64,000 nucleotides of DNA from Paractinoplanes durhamensis (GTDB lineage: Bacteria; Actinomycetota; Actinomycetes; Mycobacteriales; Micromonosporaceae): positions 122,631-186,630 of the forward strand of contig NZ_BOML01000012.1 in the NCBI RefSeq assembly GCF_016862175.1, written 5' to 3'. A model generated the notes under the pieces. That model saw only the letters and a program-made list of their open reading frames with translations. It did not search any database and had not been told where the DNA came from. The position numbers and the translations under genes were made by a program. Below are positions 52,856-61,716 of the stretch, one piece after another. How positions within the stretch are numbered: the first letter of the stretch is position 1; each line of letters begins with the position of its first letter.

Positions 52856-54019
52856 ATGGCGCCTCGTGCGGATCGTGTGGCGGCGATCTTCGCCGTCCTT
52901 CTGGGCGGATTTCTGGAATTGCAGCTATTCGCGAATGAACCTCTCATCACCGTCGCCGGGACGCTGGCGATCCTGGCCGGCGGCATTGCGCTGCAGACCG
53001 AGCTGATCGGCCCCTGGGCAGCGCGGCGCCGCCGCCCGGCCGCCGCGCCGCAGCCCGCCGTCGTCCACCCGCAATACGTTCCGGCACCCCCGGTCGCGCC
53101 ACCACGCCCGATGCCGAAACCGGCCGCGGACGGCGCCGTCGCCACGCTCACCAGGGAGACCACCTACCCCGCTCCCCCACTGTTCGGCCAGCGGCCCTCC
53201 CGCGCGCACGCCCTGCCCTGGTTGCTGCCGAAGCCGGTCGCGCAGTCCGGCGTCGCCGCCGACGAGGCCGGGCTCGGCGACCTCACCGTCCGCGCCGCGT
53301 CGCTGCTCGGCCCCGGCCACCGCTGCGAGGAACCGGCCGTCGCCCGCCAGGACGCCTACGCCCTCGGCCGTGACCCCAGCGGCCGCTACCTGATCGCCGC
53401 CGTCGCCGACGGGCTGTCCAGCAGCAAACGCTCCGACCTCGGCGCCGCCACCGCCGCCGAGGCCGCCGTCGACCTGATCGGCCGCGCCCTCGACCGGCAC
53501 CCCGACCCGGCCGCCCTCGACCCCGGCCGGCTCCTGCACGGCGTCGCCGAGCGGATGACCGACGAAGCCGCCCAGCGCGGCCTCACCCCGCAGGACGTGT
53601 GCGCCGTGCTGATCGCCGCGGTCATCGACACCCGGGCCGGCGAGCACGGCCGCAACTGCTGGTTCACCTGGATCGGCGACGTGTCCGCCTGGCAGCTGCG
53701 CGGCGACCGCTGGGAGCCGTTCGCCGGCGACCTCAAACAGGACGAGGGCGGCATCTCCTCCAACGCCGTCAACGCCTGCCTACCGCTGCACCCCGACCGG
53801 GCCGAACGCAAGCTCTACCGGTTCCCGGCGGTCGCGGTGCTCGCCCTGGTCAGCGACGGCATCGGCGACGCCTGGACGATGATGTCCGAGGCCAACACCT
53901 ACTTCGCCCGGCAGTGGACGGCCCCGCCGCCGCTCGGCGCCTTCCTCAACGACGTCGGCTACGACGCCCGCGGATTCCAGGACGACCGCACCGCCGTCGC
54001 GATCTGGGCCGGCCGATGA
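52856..54019 (+). CDS. Membrane-anchored PP2C-type phosphatase
   Basis: A protein of 387 residues. Two helices (about 7-25 and 32-52) anchor it; a Pro/Ala-rich linker (60-130) leads to a PP2C domain with metal-site motifs AVADGLSSS (D185), LVSDGIGDAW (D334) and FQDDRTAVAIW (D376/D377). It probably removes phosphate placed by the kinase-like protein encoded next, whose start overlaps its stop (ATGA). The 238-bp upstream gap contains GTGGACG...CGTCCAC arms close to the start. First gene of the VWA operon. Confidence 0.85.
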   Translation: MAPRADRVAAIFAVLLGGFLELQLFANEPLITVAGTLAILAGGIALQTELIGPWAARRRRPAAAPQPAVVHPQYVPAPPVAPPRPMPKPAADGAVATLTRETTYPAPPLFGQRPSRAHALPWLLPKPVAQSGVAADEAGLGDLTVRAASLLGPGHRCEEPAVARQDAYALGRDPSGRYLIAAVADGLSSSKRSDLGAATAAEAAVDLIGRALDRHPDPAALDPGRLLHGVAERMTDEAAQRGLTPQDVCAVLIAAVIDTRAGEHGRNCWFTWIGDVSAWQLRGDRWEPFAGDLKQDEGGISSNAVNACLPLHPDRAERKLYRFPAVAVLALVSDGIGDAWTMMSEANTYFARQWTAPPPLGAFLNDVGYDARGFQDDRTAVAIWAGR

Positions 54020-55092
54020 GCGCGCCCGTCACGTGGCCGCTGCCGGCCGCCGTCGACCTCGCCACCCTCGGCCCGCTCGCCGCCTCGATCAGCCTCGGCG
54101 CCGGGCAGAGCACCGGCATCCACCCGGTGCCGGGCCACGACGGCTGGCTAGTGAAGCTCTACCACAAACCCGCCGACACCGACGCCGCCACGTGCCTCGA
54201 CTGGCTGATCGCGCTGCCCGCGACCATGCCGCCGGCCGACCGCGACCTGGTCGCCGCGGCGATGTCCTGGCCGGTCGCGGCGGTCGTCGACGGCGGCAAG
54301 ACGATCGGCTGCATCCTGCCGCAGGCACCGGCGAAGTTCCGGGCCACCCGGCCGCCGGACGACACCGAGCGCTACCTCGAGATCGACTGGCTGGCCCGGC
54401 CGGCCGCGTCGTTCACCCGGCGCGGGCTCGCCCCACCCACCTACAGGGAGCGGCTGCGCGTCGGCCACGACCTGGTCGCCGTCTGCGCCCTGCTCGGCCG
54501 CTACGGCCTCGTCTACTCCGACTGGTCCTACTCGAACGCCTTCTACAGCACCACCGACCACAGCGCGTACGTCATCGACGTCGACGGCTGCGGGCGGCAC
54601 CGGATGACCAACATCTTCCAGCCCAACTGGGAGGACCCGCACACCCCGCGCAGCAGCCCGGCCGACATCACCACCGACCGTTACCGGGTCGCGCTGCTGG
54701 TCGCCCGGCTCCTCACCGGCGAGCGCGCGGTCGTGCACGTGCTGCACGCCCTCGGCGACCTGAGCGACCCGGCCCTCACCGAGATCCTGCGCGACAGCCT
54801 GCTGGCCACCACCCCGGCCCAGCGCCCGGCCGCGGCCACCCTGCTGGCCGTGCTCGACGGCCGCCCGTACCTGCGCATGCCGGTCGACCGGATGCCGCTG
54901 CCGCCCCGCCCGGCCGTCGCCGCCGTCCCGACGCAGCCCGTGCACGCGACGGCCGCCACCTCGCCCGCCAGGCCCGGCAAACCGGCCACCCCGGTCCGGC
55001 CCACCGCCGACCACAGCGGCCGGTGGGCGGCGGCCGTGGTCGTCGCCCTGCTCGCCCTGATCGTCATGGCCATCCTGCTGGCCGCGAACTGA
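54016..55092 (+). CDS. TerY-P-type protein kinase-like protein
   Basis: A protein of 358 residues. The glycine-rich SLGAGQSTGIH is followed by a likely ATP Lys 47 (WLVKLYHKP), and the catalytic loop VYSDWSYSNAF has Asp 169 and Asn 174. YVIDVDG gives the metal Asp 188/190 (a DVDG instead of DFG). Linker 280-335 is Pro/Ala rich, and a C-terminal helix (about 336-356) anchors it. It is probably an active Ser/Thr kinase, although the DFG motif is altered. Overlaps the phosphatase stop. Confidence 0.75.
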   Translation: MSAPVTWPLPAAVDLATLGPLAASISLGAGQSTGIHPVPGHDGWLVKLYHKPADTDAATCLDWLIALPATMPPADRDLVAAAMSWPVAAVVDGGKTIGCILPQAPAKFRATRPPDDTERYLEIDWLARPAASFTRRGLAPPTYRERLRVGHDLVAVCALLGRYGLVYSDWSYSNAFYSTTDHSAYVIDVDGCGRHRMTNIFQPNWEDPHTPRSSPADITTDRYRVALLVARLLTGERAVVHVLHALGDLSDPALTEILRDSLLATTPAQRPAAATLLAVLDGRPYLRMPVDRMPLPPRPAVAAVPTQPVHATAATSPARPGKPATPVRPTADHSGRWAAAVVVALLALIVMAILLAAN

Positions 55093-55115
55093 GAACTCGA
55101 AACGGAGCCCCACAG

Positions 55116-55787
55116 ATGACCGACGGCATGCACCACATGCGGCAGAAGTGCCTGCCCACCTACCTCGTCATCGACGTGTCGACCTCGATGTCGCAGCACG
55201 AGCAGGTGCTCAACCAAACCCTGAAGAAGCTGCACAGTACGCTCGCCAACAGCCCCCGGGTCTCCGAGTTCGCGCACATGTCGATCATCGCGTTCTCCAC
55301 CCAGCCATGGGTCGTCATCGAGATGACCGACATGGAGTACGTGCCGGGCATGCCCGAGGTCGCCTGCGACGGCATGACCAACTACGGCGCCGCGTTCGAC
55401 CTCGTCCGCGACCGCATCGACATCGATCTGCCCGCCCTCACCGCCCAGGGCAAGGCCGTCCTGCGCCCGATCATGTTCTTCCTGACCGACGGCGCCCCCA
55501 CCGACGCCGACTGGGAGAGCGCCTTCCGCTCCCTGGTCGACAAGGGCCGCCGCCGCCGGCCGCACGTCGTCACGTACGGCTTCGGCGCCGCCCCGGAGGA
55601 GGTCCTCGGCCGGATCGCCACCAAGGCGGCGTTCGTCGCCGACGGCAGCTCCGGGCAGGACGAAGCGCTCTCCACCGCGCTGCACAGCATGCTCAACTCG
55701 CTGGTCGCCTCCGCCCAGGCCGACGAGCTGCTCATCCCGGCGCAGGCCACCGGCTACAAATCCGTACCCCTCGAATACCTCGACTGA
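55116..55787 (+). CDS. TerY-type von Willebrand A protein
   Basis: A protein of 223 residues with an intact MIDAS: DVSTSMS (D20, S22, S24), a central Thr (MTNYGAAF, T88) and FLTDGAPTD (D125). YLVIDVSTSMSQHEQVLNQT and MFFLTDGAPTDADWESAF are characteristic of TerY. It probably binds metal and mediates protein contacts. With the adjacent kinase and PP2C it forms the TerY-P triad known from tellurite-resistance and other stress systems, though no terD genes are nearby. Confidence 0.85.
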   Translation: MTDGMHHMRQKCLPTYLVIDVSTSMSQHEQVLNQTLKKLHSTLANSPRVSEFAHMSIIAFSTQPWVVIEMTDMEYVPGMPEVACDGMTNYGAAFDLVRDRIDIDLPALTAQGKAVLRPIMFFLTDGAPTDADWESAFRSLVDKGRRRRPHVVTYGFGAAPEEVLGRIATKAAFVADGSSGQDEALSTALHSMLNSLVASAQADELLIPAQATGYKSVPLEYLD

Positions 55788-56146
55788 TGGCCGCCGACCG
55801 CAGCCGCCGCCCCGCCCCGGCCCACTGGGCCGACGCCACCGGCATCGCCCTCGCCGCCGGGCTGTTCGCCCTGGTCCTCGGCGGCACCTTGCAGACCTTC
55901 CACCTGATCGCCGAGCACGCCACGCCGACGGTGGCACCGTCGGCCGGCACCACGCCGACGAAGCCGGCCGTGACCCTGGCGGCCAGCACCACACCGACGA
56001 AGCCGGCCGCGGGTCCGGACAAATGCGCCAGGCCACGACCTGGTGCCATTCCCAGGGGAGATGACCTCGCATGCTCTGCACCTACTGCGGCGGTGACAAC
56101 GCCACGAACTTCCTCGTCTGCGCCCACTGCCGGCGCCCCCGGCTGA
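55787..56146 (+). CDS. Small membrane protein of the VWA operon
   Basis: A protein of 119 residues starting in the TGATG junction with the VWA gene. One helix (about 17-38) is followed by a Thr/Pro-rich tail with a TPTKPA repeat. Its last 76 bases overlap the next gene in another frame, which is unusual and means either a true overlap or an early-ending real protein. No family recognised. Confidence 0.45.
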   Translation: MAADRSRRPAPAHWADATGIALAAGLFALVLGGTLQTFHLIAEHATPTVAPSAGTTPTKPAVTLAASTTPTKPAAGPDKCARPRPGAIPRGDDLACSAPTAAVTTPRTSSSAPTAGAPG

Positions 56147-57693
56147 TCGCGCCGCCGACGACCGGAGCCGTGACCGCGACCCGCACCCACGCGGCGCCGG
56201 CCACCATGCCGATCACCACCGCCCCGCGCACCACACCCCAGGTCGCCCCGTACCAGCGACCGGCCGCGCCCGCCCACGCCGCGCCCGCCCACTCCGCGCC
56301 CGGCGGGACGCCGAACTTCGCGCGGGACGCCACCCGCTACATGTGCGCGGCCGTGCAACTCGACAGCTCGCTCAACCGGCGCATCCTGGCCGGCACCGTC
56401 GAGCAGCCGTACCGGGCGATCGCCTCCTCCCCCGGCGTCGACCTGGCCACCGTCCTCAAGTACGCGGTCGCCGCCCGCCGTCGCCAGCGCATCACCGACG
56501 TACTCCTGCTGCTGTTCCTGCCGTTGTGGTTGCTCTTCGGGCTCGGGCTGCTGCTCGGCTGGCTCGTCGTCACCATCGAACGGCTCCGCACCTCGTACAG
56601 CGTGCTCGCGCCCAAGCTGCGCCGCAGCGTCTTCGACGCGGCCCAGGCACCGGAGCCCCGCTCCGAGAAGATGCGCCGGCGGATCGCCGACATCGCCGCC
56701 CGCGACCGCGGCAACGTCACCGTCTACCCCGGATACGAACCGTTCCTCGGCTTCGGCGGCCAGGAGAAGGAGTGGTCGTTCGTCGCCGACCTCACCAAGC
56801 CGGCCCCCGGCGAGAGCGTGCGGCGGTTCGGCATCGCCGAGATCCACGACCACGTCGCCGCGGCGGTCAGCTCGCTCAACCTGCCCGGCGTGACCGTCGA
56901 CGACCGGCTCTTCGCGGCCGGCGACGACCTGCTCAACGGCTCGATGCCGGCGGTCGCGGCGGATCTGCTCCCCGACCCGCTGAGCCCGCCCCGGCAGCAG
57001 GTCGGCGGCACCGTCATCCGGCAGCAGTGGGACAACCCGCACGACCGGGCCCGGCCCTACCTGGCGCTGCGGATCACCGGCTGGAGCGGCGAACTGGTGA
57101 TGACGATGTTCGTGCGGTTCGCGAAATACCGCGACGAGCAGCTCTACACCGAGGCCGAATACCGGCTGCTCGGGCCGATGCGCAAGGCCTACCACGCGGT
57201 CGACGACCTGCGCGAGCACCCGTCCTTCCGGCAGGTCGGCCGGATCATCTCGGCCGCGCTGCCGGTCGCCCTGATCCGCCAGATCAGCTCCCCGTTCGTC
57301 GTCATCAACGAGCTGTTCCGGCCGCTGACCCTGAGCTCGACCGCCCGCCGCGAACGCCGCGAGATCACCGAGGACCGCACGTTCAACTACGGCGCACCCA
57401 TCTCGGCGCGCGAAATGGCCATGGACACCCGTTATCACCGGCATTTCCAGGCCGCCGACAAGGAGCTCTACCTGAAGATCATCGAACGGAAGGTGCTGGA
57501 CTCGATCGAGGAGTTCTTCGGCGCGCACGGGATCGACTCGTCGGACATCCGCGAACGCCAGAACATGATCCTCAACCTCGGCCTGATGGCCACCGGAAAT
57601 GCGCAGATCAAGGCCGACAACATGGCCGTCGGAATGAATGCCAAGGCGACCGCGATGATGAGCAAGGTCACCGGCGGCGCCGGAAAGGGTTAG
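56071..57693 (+). CDS. Zinc-ribbon membrane protein of the VWA operon
   Basis: A protein of 540 residues. An N-terminal zinc ribbon (CTYCGGDNATNFLVCAHC), a Pro/Ala-rich linker (25-90) and a hydrophobic double-length segment at about 142-168 precede a long soluble domain. Segments such as FGGQEKEWSFVADLTKP and RITGWSGELVMTMFVRFAKY suggest a beta/alpha domain. The tail has helices and ends with GNAQIKADNMAVGMNAKAT, echoing the GN motif of the next small protein. No family recognised. It may be the effector or receptor of the triad. Confidence 0.6.
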   Translation: MLCTYCGGDNATNFLVCAHCRRPRLIAPPTTGAVTATRTHAAPATMPITTAPRTTPQVAPYQRPAAPAHAAPAHSAPGGTPNFARDATRYMCAAVQLDSSLNRRILAGTVEQPYRAIASSPGVDLATVLKYAVAARRRQRITDVLLLLFLPLWLLFGLGLLLGWLVVTIERLRTSYSVLAPKLRRSVFDAAQAPEPRSEKMRRRIADIAARDRGNVTVYPGYEPFLGFGGQEKEWSFVADLTKPAPGESVRRFGIAEIHDHVAAAVSSLNLPGVTVDDRLFAAGDDLLNGSMPAVAADLLPDPLSPPRQQVGGTVIRQQWDNPHDRARPYLALRITGWSGELVMTMFVRFAKYRDEQLYTEAEYRLLGPMRKAYHAVDDLREHPSFRQVGRIISAALPVALIRQISSPFVVINELFRPLTLSSTARRERREITEDRTFNYGAPISAREMAMDTRYHRHFQAADKELYLKIIERKVLDSIEEFFGAHGIDSSDIRERQNMILNLGLMATGNAQIKADNMAVGMNAKATAMMSKVTGGAGKG

Positions 57694-57695
57694 CG

Positions 57696-58046
57696 ATGTC
57701 GAACATCAATTACGGAATGCAGGTCGGCGGCAACGCCCGGATCGAGGCCGGCAATCTCGCGGCCGGCTACGGCGCGCAGGCCAATCAGTACGGCGCCGGG
57801 GCCGCCGACGTCGCCGGGCAGCTCGACGAGGTGCTGCGGCTGATCGAGGCGCACCGGGCCGCGCTCGACGAGCCGGACCTGGCCCGCGCCGAGGTGGAGA
57901 TGGCCAAGACCGAACTGGCCGCCAAGCAGCCGAAAGCGGATCGCGTGCTGGCCGCCCTCAAACGGGCCGGCGAGCACGTGGGCGCGGTCGGCGTGCTCGC
58001 GGCCGCCCTGAAGACGGCCGCTGTCGCGGTGGCGGCTCTCCTCTGA
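57696..58046 (+). CDS. Small GN-rich protein of the VWA operon
   Basis: A protein of 116 residues starting MSNINYGMQVGGNARIEAGN. The first 40 residues are rich in G, N and A with a short repeated rhythm (GGNARIEAGNLAAGYGAQAN), followed by a helical, amphipathic region and a hydrophobic C-terminal stretch. Small proteins of this style are seen beside conflict-system genes, but I cannot name the family. It is the last gene of the operon, two bases after the previous stop. Confidence 0.55.
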   Translation: MSNINYGMQVGGNARIEAGNLAAGYGAQANQYGAGAADVAGQLDEVLRLIEAHRAALDEPDLARAEVEMAKTELAAKQPKADRVLAALKRAGEHVGAVGVLAAALKTAAVAVAALL

Positions 58047-58069
58047 GACCCGGCGCACCACCGCTAAGC

Positions 58070-58080
58070 CGTCCTAGGAT
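58070..58080. promoter_or_regulatory. CGTCCTAGGAT element, third occurrence
   Basis: The last 11 bases of the element at 35730-35744 and 51451-51465. It lies between two convergent genes, so a promoter role here is doubtful. Confidence 0.4.
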
Positions 58081-58081
58081 G

Positions 58082-58558
58082 CTAGGCCTGCGAGGTCGGG
58101 TCCGGCGGCGTCGCCGGGAGCATCCGCGGCGGCCGGTTCTCGTACGGCGTGGACAGCACGACCGTGGTCCGGGTCGTGACGTTGGCGGCCGTCCGGATCT
58201 CCTGCAGCAGGCGTTCCAGGTCGGCCGGGCTCGCCACCCGGACCAGGAGCATGTAGAAGTCCTCCCCCGCCACCGAGTAGCAGGAGTCGATCTCGGACAG
58301 GTGGGCGAGCCGCTCCGGGGCGTCGTCGGGCTGCGACGGATCGAACGGCCGGATCGCCACGAACGCGGTCAACGGCAGCTGCAACGCCTCGTAGGAGACC
58401 CGCGCCGTGTAGCCGGAGATCACGCCGCGCTGCTCGAGCCGGCGCACCCGCTGGTGTACGGCCGAGACGCTCAGGCCGACCTTCTCGGCCAGGTCGGTGT
58501 ACGACAGGCGCCCGTCCGCGGTGAGGGCGCCCACGATCGCCCGGTCGATCTCTTCCAC
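58082..58558 (-). CDS. Lrp/AsnC-family regulator
   Basis: A protein of 158 residues. The helix-turn-helix (LSYTDLAEKVGLSVSAVHQRV, about residues 19-39) is followed by the AsnC/RAM effector domain. It probably responds to an amino acid. It is next to the acyl-CoA dehydrogenase gene on the same strand, with a 47-bp gap, but has no proven target in the window. Confidence 0.85.
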   Translation of the reverse strand: MEEIDRAIVGALTADGRLSYTDLAEKVGLSVSAVHQRVRRLEQRGVISGYTARVSYEALQLPLTAFVAIRPFDPSQPDDAPERLAHLSEIDSCYSVAGEDFYMLLVRVASPADLERLLQEIRTAANVTTRTTVVLSTPYENRPPRMLPATPPDPTSQA

Positions 58559-58605
58559 GGCGCAACCCTACTGGTCGCGCCAACCAGATTTTCCGGGGCC
58601 GGAAG

Positions 58606-59745
58606 TCAGCGGGTCAGCGAACGGCTGATCACCAGGCGCTGGATCTGGTTGGTGCCCTCGACGATCTGCAGCACCTTCGCCTCGCGGAACCAGCGCTCGA
58701 CCGGGTGGTCGCTGACGTAACCGGCGCCGCCGAGCACCTGGATGGCGTCGGTGGTGACCTTCATGGCCACGTCGGTGGCGAACAGTTTCGCCTTGGCCGC
58801 CTCGATCGAGAACGGCCGGCCGGCATCCTTGAGCCGGGCCGCCGACAGCAGCAGCGCCCGCGCCGCCGAGACCTGCGTGGCCATGTCGGCCAGCAGGAAA
58901 CCCAACCCCTGGAAGGAGGCGATCGGCTTACCGAATTGCGTGCGCTCTTTCGCGTACGCCGCGGCATGGTCGACGGCGGCCTGCGCCAATCCGACCGCGC
59001 AGGCGGCGATGCCGAGCCGGCCCGCGTCGAGGGCCTCCATCGCGATCCGGAAGCCGCCGTTCTCCTCGCCGACCAGGTGGTCGGCGTCGACGTGCATCCC
59101 GTCGAGCACGATCTGCGCCGGGGCCGACGAGCGCAACCCCATGGTCTTCTCGGGCTTCTGCGGGTGCAGGCCGGGTGTGTCGGCCGCGGCCAGCATGCAC
59201 GAGATGCCGCTCGCGCCGTCCCCACCCGTACGGCAGAAAATGTTGTAGAAATCCGCCTGGCCGGCGTGCGTGATCCAGGCCTTGGTGCCGTTGAGCACCC
59301 AGCCGGTGGCGTCCCGCGTGGCCCGGGTGGTCAGCGCGGCCGCATCCGAGCCACCCTGCGGCTCGGACAGGCAGTAGGCGCCGAGGAGTTCGCCGCCGAG
59401 CATGTCGGGCAGCGACTTGCGCTGCCGCTCGGTGCCGTGCGCGAAGACCGGATAGCAGGCCAGGGTGTGCACGCTGACCGCCTCGGCGATGGCCAGCCAG
59501 TGCCCGGCGAGCGTCTCCAGCACCTGCAGGTAGACCTCGTACGGCTGGCCGGCGCCGCCGTCGGCCTCCGGGTAGGGCAACCCGAGCAGGCCCGAACGAC
59601 CCAGCGTGCGCAGGATGTCGCGAGGGAACTCACCGCGGTGCTCGAAGTCGTCGGCGTTGGCGGCCAGCTCACGGGTGGCCAGCTCACGGGTCAGGTCGAG
59701 GAGGTCGTGCGCCTCTTCGGTCGGCAGGATCCGGTCAACGGTCAC
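58606..59745 (-). CDS. Acyl-CoA dehydrogenase
   Basis: A protein of 379 residues. Landmarks are AYCLSEPQGGSDAAAL (substrate/FAD region), a flavin segment NGTKAWITHAGQADFY, FGKPIASFQGLGFLLADMA and QVLGGAGYVSDHPVERWFREAKV with the family ending NQIQRLVISR. The chain-length preference is unknown. It acts in fatty- or branched-acyl oxidation. Confidence 0.9.
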   Translation of the reverse strand: MTVDRILPTEEAHDLLDLTRELATRELAANADDFEHRGEFPRDILRTLGRSGLLGLPYPEADGGAGQPYEVYLQVLETLAGHWLAIAEAVSVHTLACYPVFAHGTERQRKSLPDMLGGELLGAYCLSEPQGGSDAAALTTRATRDATGWVLNGTKAWITHAGQADFYNIFCRTGGDGASGISCMLAAADTPGLHPQKPEKTMGLRSSAPAQIVLDGMHVDADHLVGEENGGFRIAMEALDAGRLGIAACAVGLAQAAVDHAAAYAKERTQFGKPIASFQGLGFLLADMATQVSAARALLLSAARLKDAGRPFSIEAAKAKLFATDVAMKVTTDAIQVLGGAGYVSDHPVERWFREAKVLQIVEGTNQIQRLVISRSLTR

Positions 59746-59840
59746 TCCCCCATCTTAACGATCGTTTGGGTTTTGGACGGCCATCGACACGACCGACTTT
59801 CCGGCGGGACCGGAAACCGCCCGGCCGCTAAGGTTTGCGG

Positions 59841-60752
59841 GTGACCACACCGCCGCTGCTCGCCGTCGACGCGCCCAGCCTCTACTTCCGCGCCTTCCAC
59901 GGCATTCCGGAGAAGGCGGCGCAGACCTCCGCCGGGGAGCCGGTCAACGCGATCCGCGGCTTCCTCGACATGCTCGCCCAGCTGATCCGCACCCGGCACC
60001 CCGACCGTCTGGTGTGCGCACTCGACAACAGCTGGCGGCCGGCGTGGCGGGTCGCGCTGGTCCCGTCGTACAAGAAGCACCGCGTCGCGCACGGCGACGT
60101 CGAGGAGGTGCCGGCCTCCCTCGCCAAGCAGGTGCCCATCCTCCTCGAGGCGCTTGCCGCGATCGGGATCCCGGCTTTCGGCGTCGACGGGTACGAAGCG
60201 GATGACGTCCTCGGCACCCTCGCCGCGACCCAGCCCGGCCCGGTCGAGGTGGTCTCCGGTGACCGCGACCTGTTCCAGCTGGTCGACGACGCCCGCGGCA
60301 CCAGGCTGCTCTACTGCGGCCGCGGCGTCGCCAAGCTCGAGGACGCCGACAACGCGCTGGTCGAGCAGAAGTACGGCGTACCGGCCCGGTGGTATGCGGA
60401 TTTCGCCGCCATGCGCGGCGACCCGAGCGACGGCCTGCCGGGCGTCCCCGGGGTCGGCGAGAAGACCGCGGCCCGGCTGATCACCCGCTACGGCGGCATC
60501 GACGACATCCTGGCCGCGCTCGACGATCCGGACGCCGGGTTCGCGCCGGGGGTGCGCACCAAGCTCGCGGCGGCCAAGGACTACCTGGCCGTCGCCCTGC
60601 CGGTCTGCAAGGTCGCCCTCGACGTGAAGCTCCCCGACTTCGACGCCGCGCTGCCCAAGGCTCCGAAAGACCCGGATGCTCTGCTCGCGCTGGCCGAGCG
60701 GTGGAACCTCGCCGGGTCCGCGCGACGACTGGTGGACGCGCTAGCCGGCTGA
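59841..60752 (+). CDS. 5'-3' exonuclease, Pol I N-terminal type
   Basis: A protein of 303 residues from a GTG at 59841, preceded by AAGG. The FEN fold shows LLAVDAPSLYFRAFHG, DNSWRPAWR with the acidic metal ligands, GYEADDVLGTLA, VEVVSGDRDLFQLV and the helix-hairpin-helix LPGVPGVGEKTAARLI. It is a free-standing version of the PolA nuclease domain, for flap or RNA-primer removal. Its end overlaps the convergent glutaminase by 12 bases. Confidence 0.92.
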   Translation: MTTPPLLAVDAPSLYFRAFHGIPEKAAQTSAGEPVNAIRGFLDMLAQLIRTRHPDRLVCALDNSWRPAWRVALVPSYKKHRVAHGDVEEVPASLAKQVPILLEALAAIGIPAFGVDGYEADDVLGTLAATQPGPVEVVSGDRDLFQLVDDARGTRLLYCGRGVAKLEDADNALVEQKYGVPARWYADFAAMRGDPSDGLPGVPGVGEKTAARLITRYGGIDDILAALDDPDAGFAPGVRTKLAAAKDYLAVALPVCKVALDVKLPDFDAALPKAPKDPDALLALAERWNLAGSARRLVDALAG

Positions 60753-61712
60753 CGGTTCCGACGCGAACAGCGTCAGGCCCAGCCGCCGGGCCAGGTGACC
60801 GGCGGCGAGCTGACCGCGGACGCTGTTGCCGAAATCGTCCAGCGGCGGCGAGAACGCGGCCAGCGCACCCTTGCCCGGGGACACCACCACGATGCCGCCG
60901 CCGATGCCGCTCTTGCCGGGGGCGCCCACCTCGTACAGCCAGTCGCCGGACGTCTCGTAGAGACCGGCCGTCGCCATCACCGCCAGGGTGTAGTGGCAGA
61001 CCTCCGGCGCGACCAGGCGGACCCCGGTGCGCGGGTGGACACCGCCGTTGGCCAGCACCGCACCCATCGCGGCCAGGTCCTCCGCGGTGACCAGCAGGCA
61101 GCTCTGCCGGGTGTAGAGATCGACCGCATCATCCGGATCACAACCCAGATTTCCGTACGTCGAGAGCAGGTTCGCCAGGGCCCGGTTGCGGTGGTTGCCC
61201 GCCGCCACCGACGGGTGGATCTCCTCGTCGAGGGTCAGCTCGCGACCGGCGAAGCGGGACAGCCCGTCCCGCACGAACCGCCACTTCTCCTCGACGCCGG
61301 CGCCGGGCGCGAGGCTGACCGCGCCGATCGCCCCCGAGTTGACCATCGGGTTGGTGCGGCCGCCCGGCCCCCGCTCGACCGCGGTCAGGGAGTTGAACGG
61401 CAGCCCGGTCGCGTTCACCCCGAGCCGCTCGCGCAGCAGGCCCGCGCCGAGCGCCTCGCAGACCAGCGCGAACACGAACGGCTTCGCCACGCTCATCAGC
61501 GCGAACCCGTGATCGGCGTCGCCGGCCGCGTAGGCGAGCCCGCTCACCCCGGCCGCGCACAGCCCGAACAGGTGGGCCGGCACCCGCGCCAGGGCCGGGT
61601 AGAGCGTCGACGGCCGCCCGTCGCCGACCCCCTTGAACAGGTCGTAGGTCTCGTCGACGAACTTCCGGACGAGCGACGGCGAGGGCAGCTCACCGGTGGA
61701 GACAAACGGCAT
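60741..61712 (-). CDS. glsA: Glutaminase (GlsA type)
   Basis: A protein of 323 residues from the ATG at 61712. Serine-dependent glutaminase motifs are MSVAKPFVFALV (catalytic Ser-X-X-Lys), GLPFNSLTAVE, NPMVNSGAIGAV, a YGNLGCDPDD region and GKSGIGGGIVVVSPGKG. It releases ammonia from glutamine. The GNAT gene precedes it with a 4-base gap, so they are likely co-transcribed. Confidence 0.88.
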   Translation of the reverse strand: MPFVSTGELPSPSLVRKFVDETYDLFKGVGDGRPSTLYPALARVPAHLFGLCAAGVSGLAYAAGDADHGFALMSVAKPFVFALVCEALGAGLLRERLGVNATGLPFNSLTAVERGPGGRTNPMVNSGAIGAVSLAPGAGVEEKWRFVRDGLSRFAGRELTLDEEIHPSVAAGNHRNRALANLLSTYGNLGCDPDDAVDLYTRQSCLLVTAEDLAAMGAVLANGGVHPRTGVRLVAPEVCHYTLAVMATAGLYETSGDWLYEVGAPGKSGIGGGIVVVSPGKGALAAFSPPLDDFGNSVRGQLAAGHLARRLGLTLFASEPSAG

Positions 61713-61716
61713 GCGG

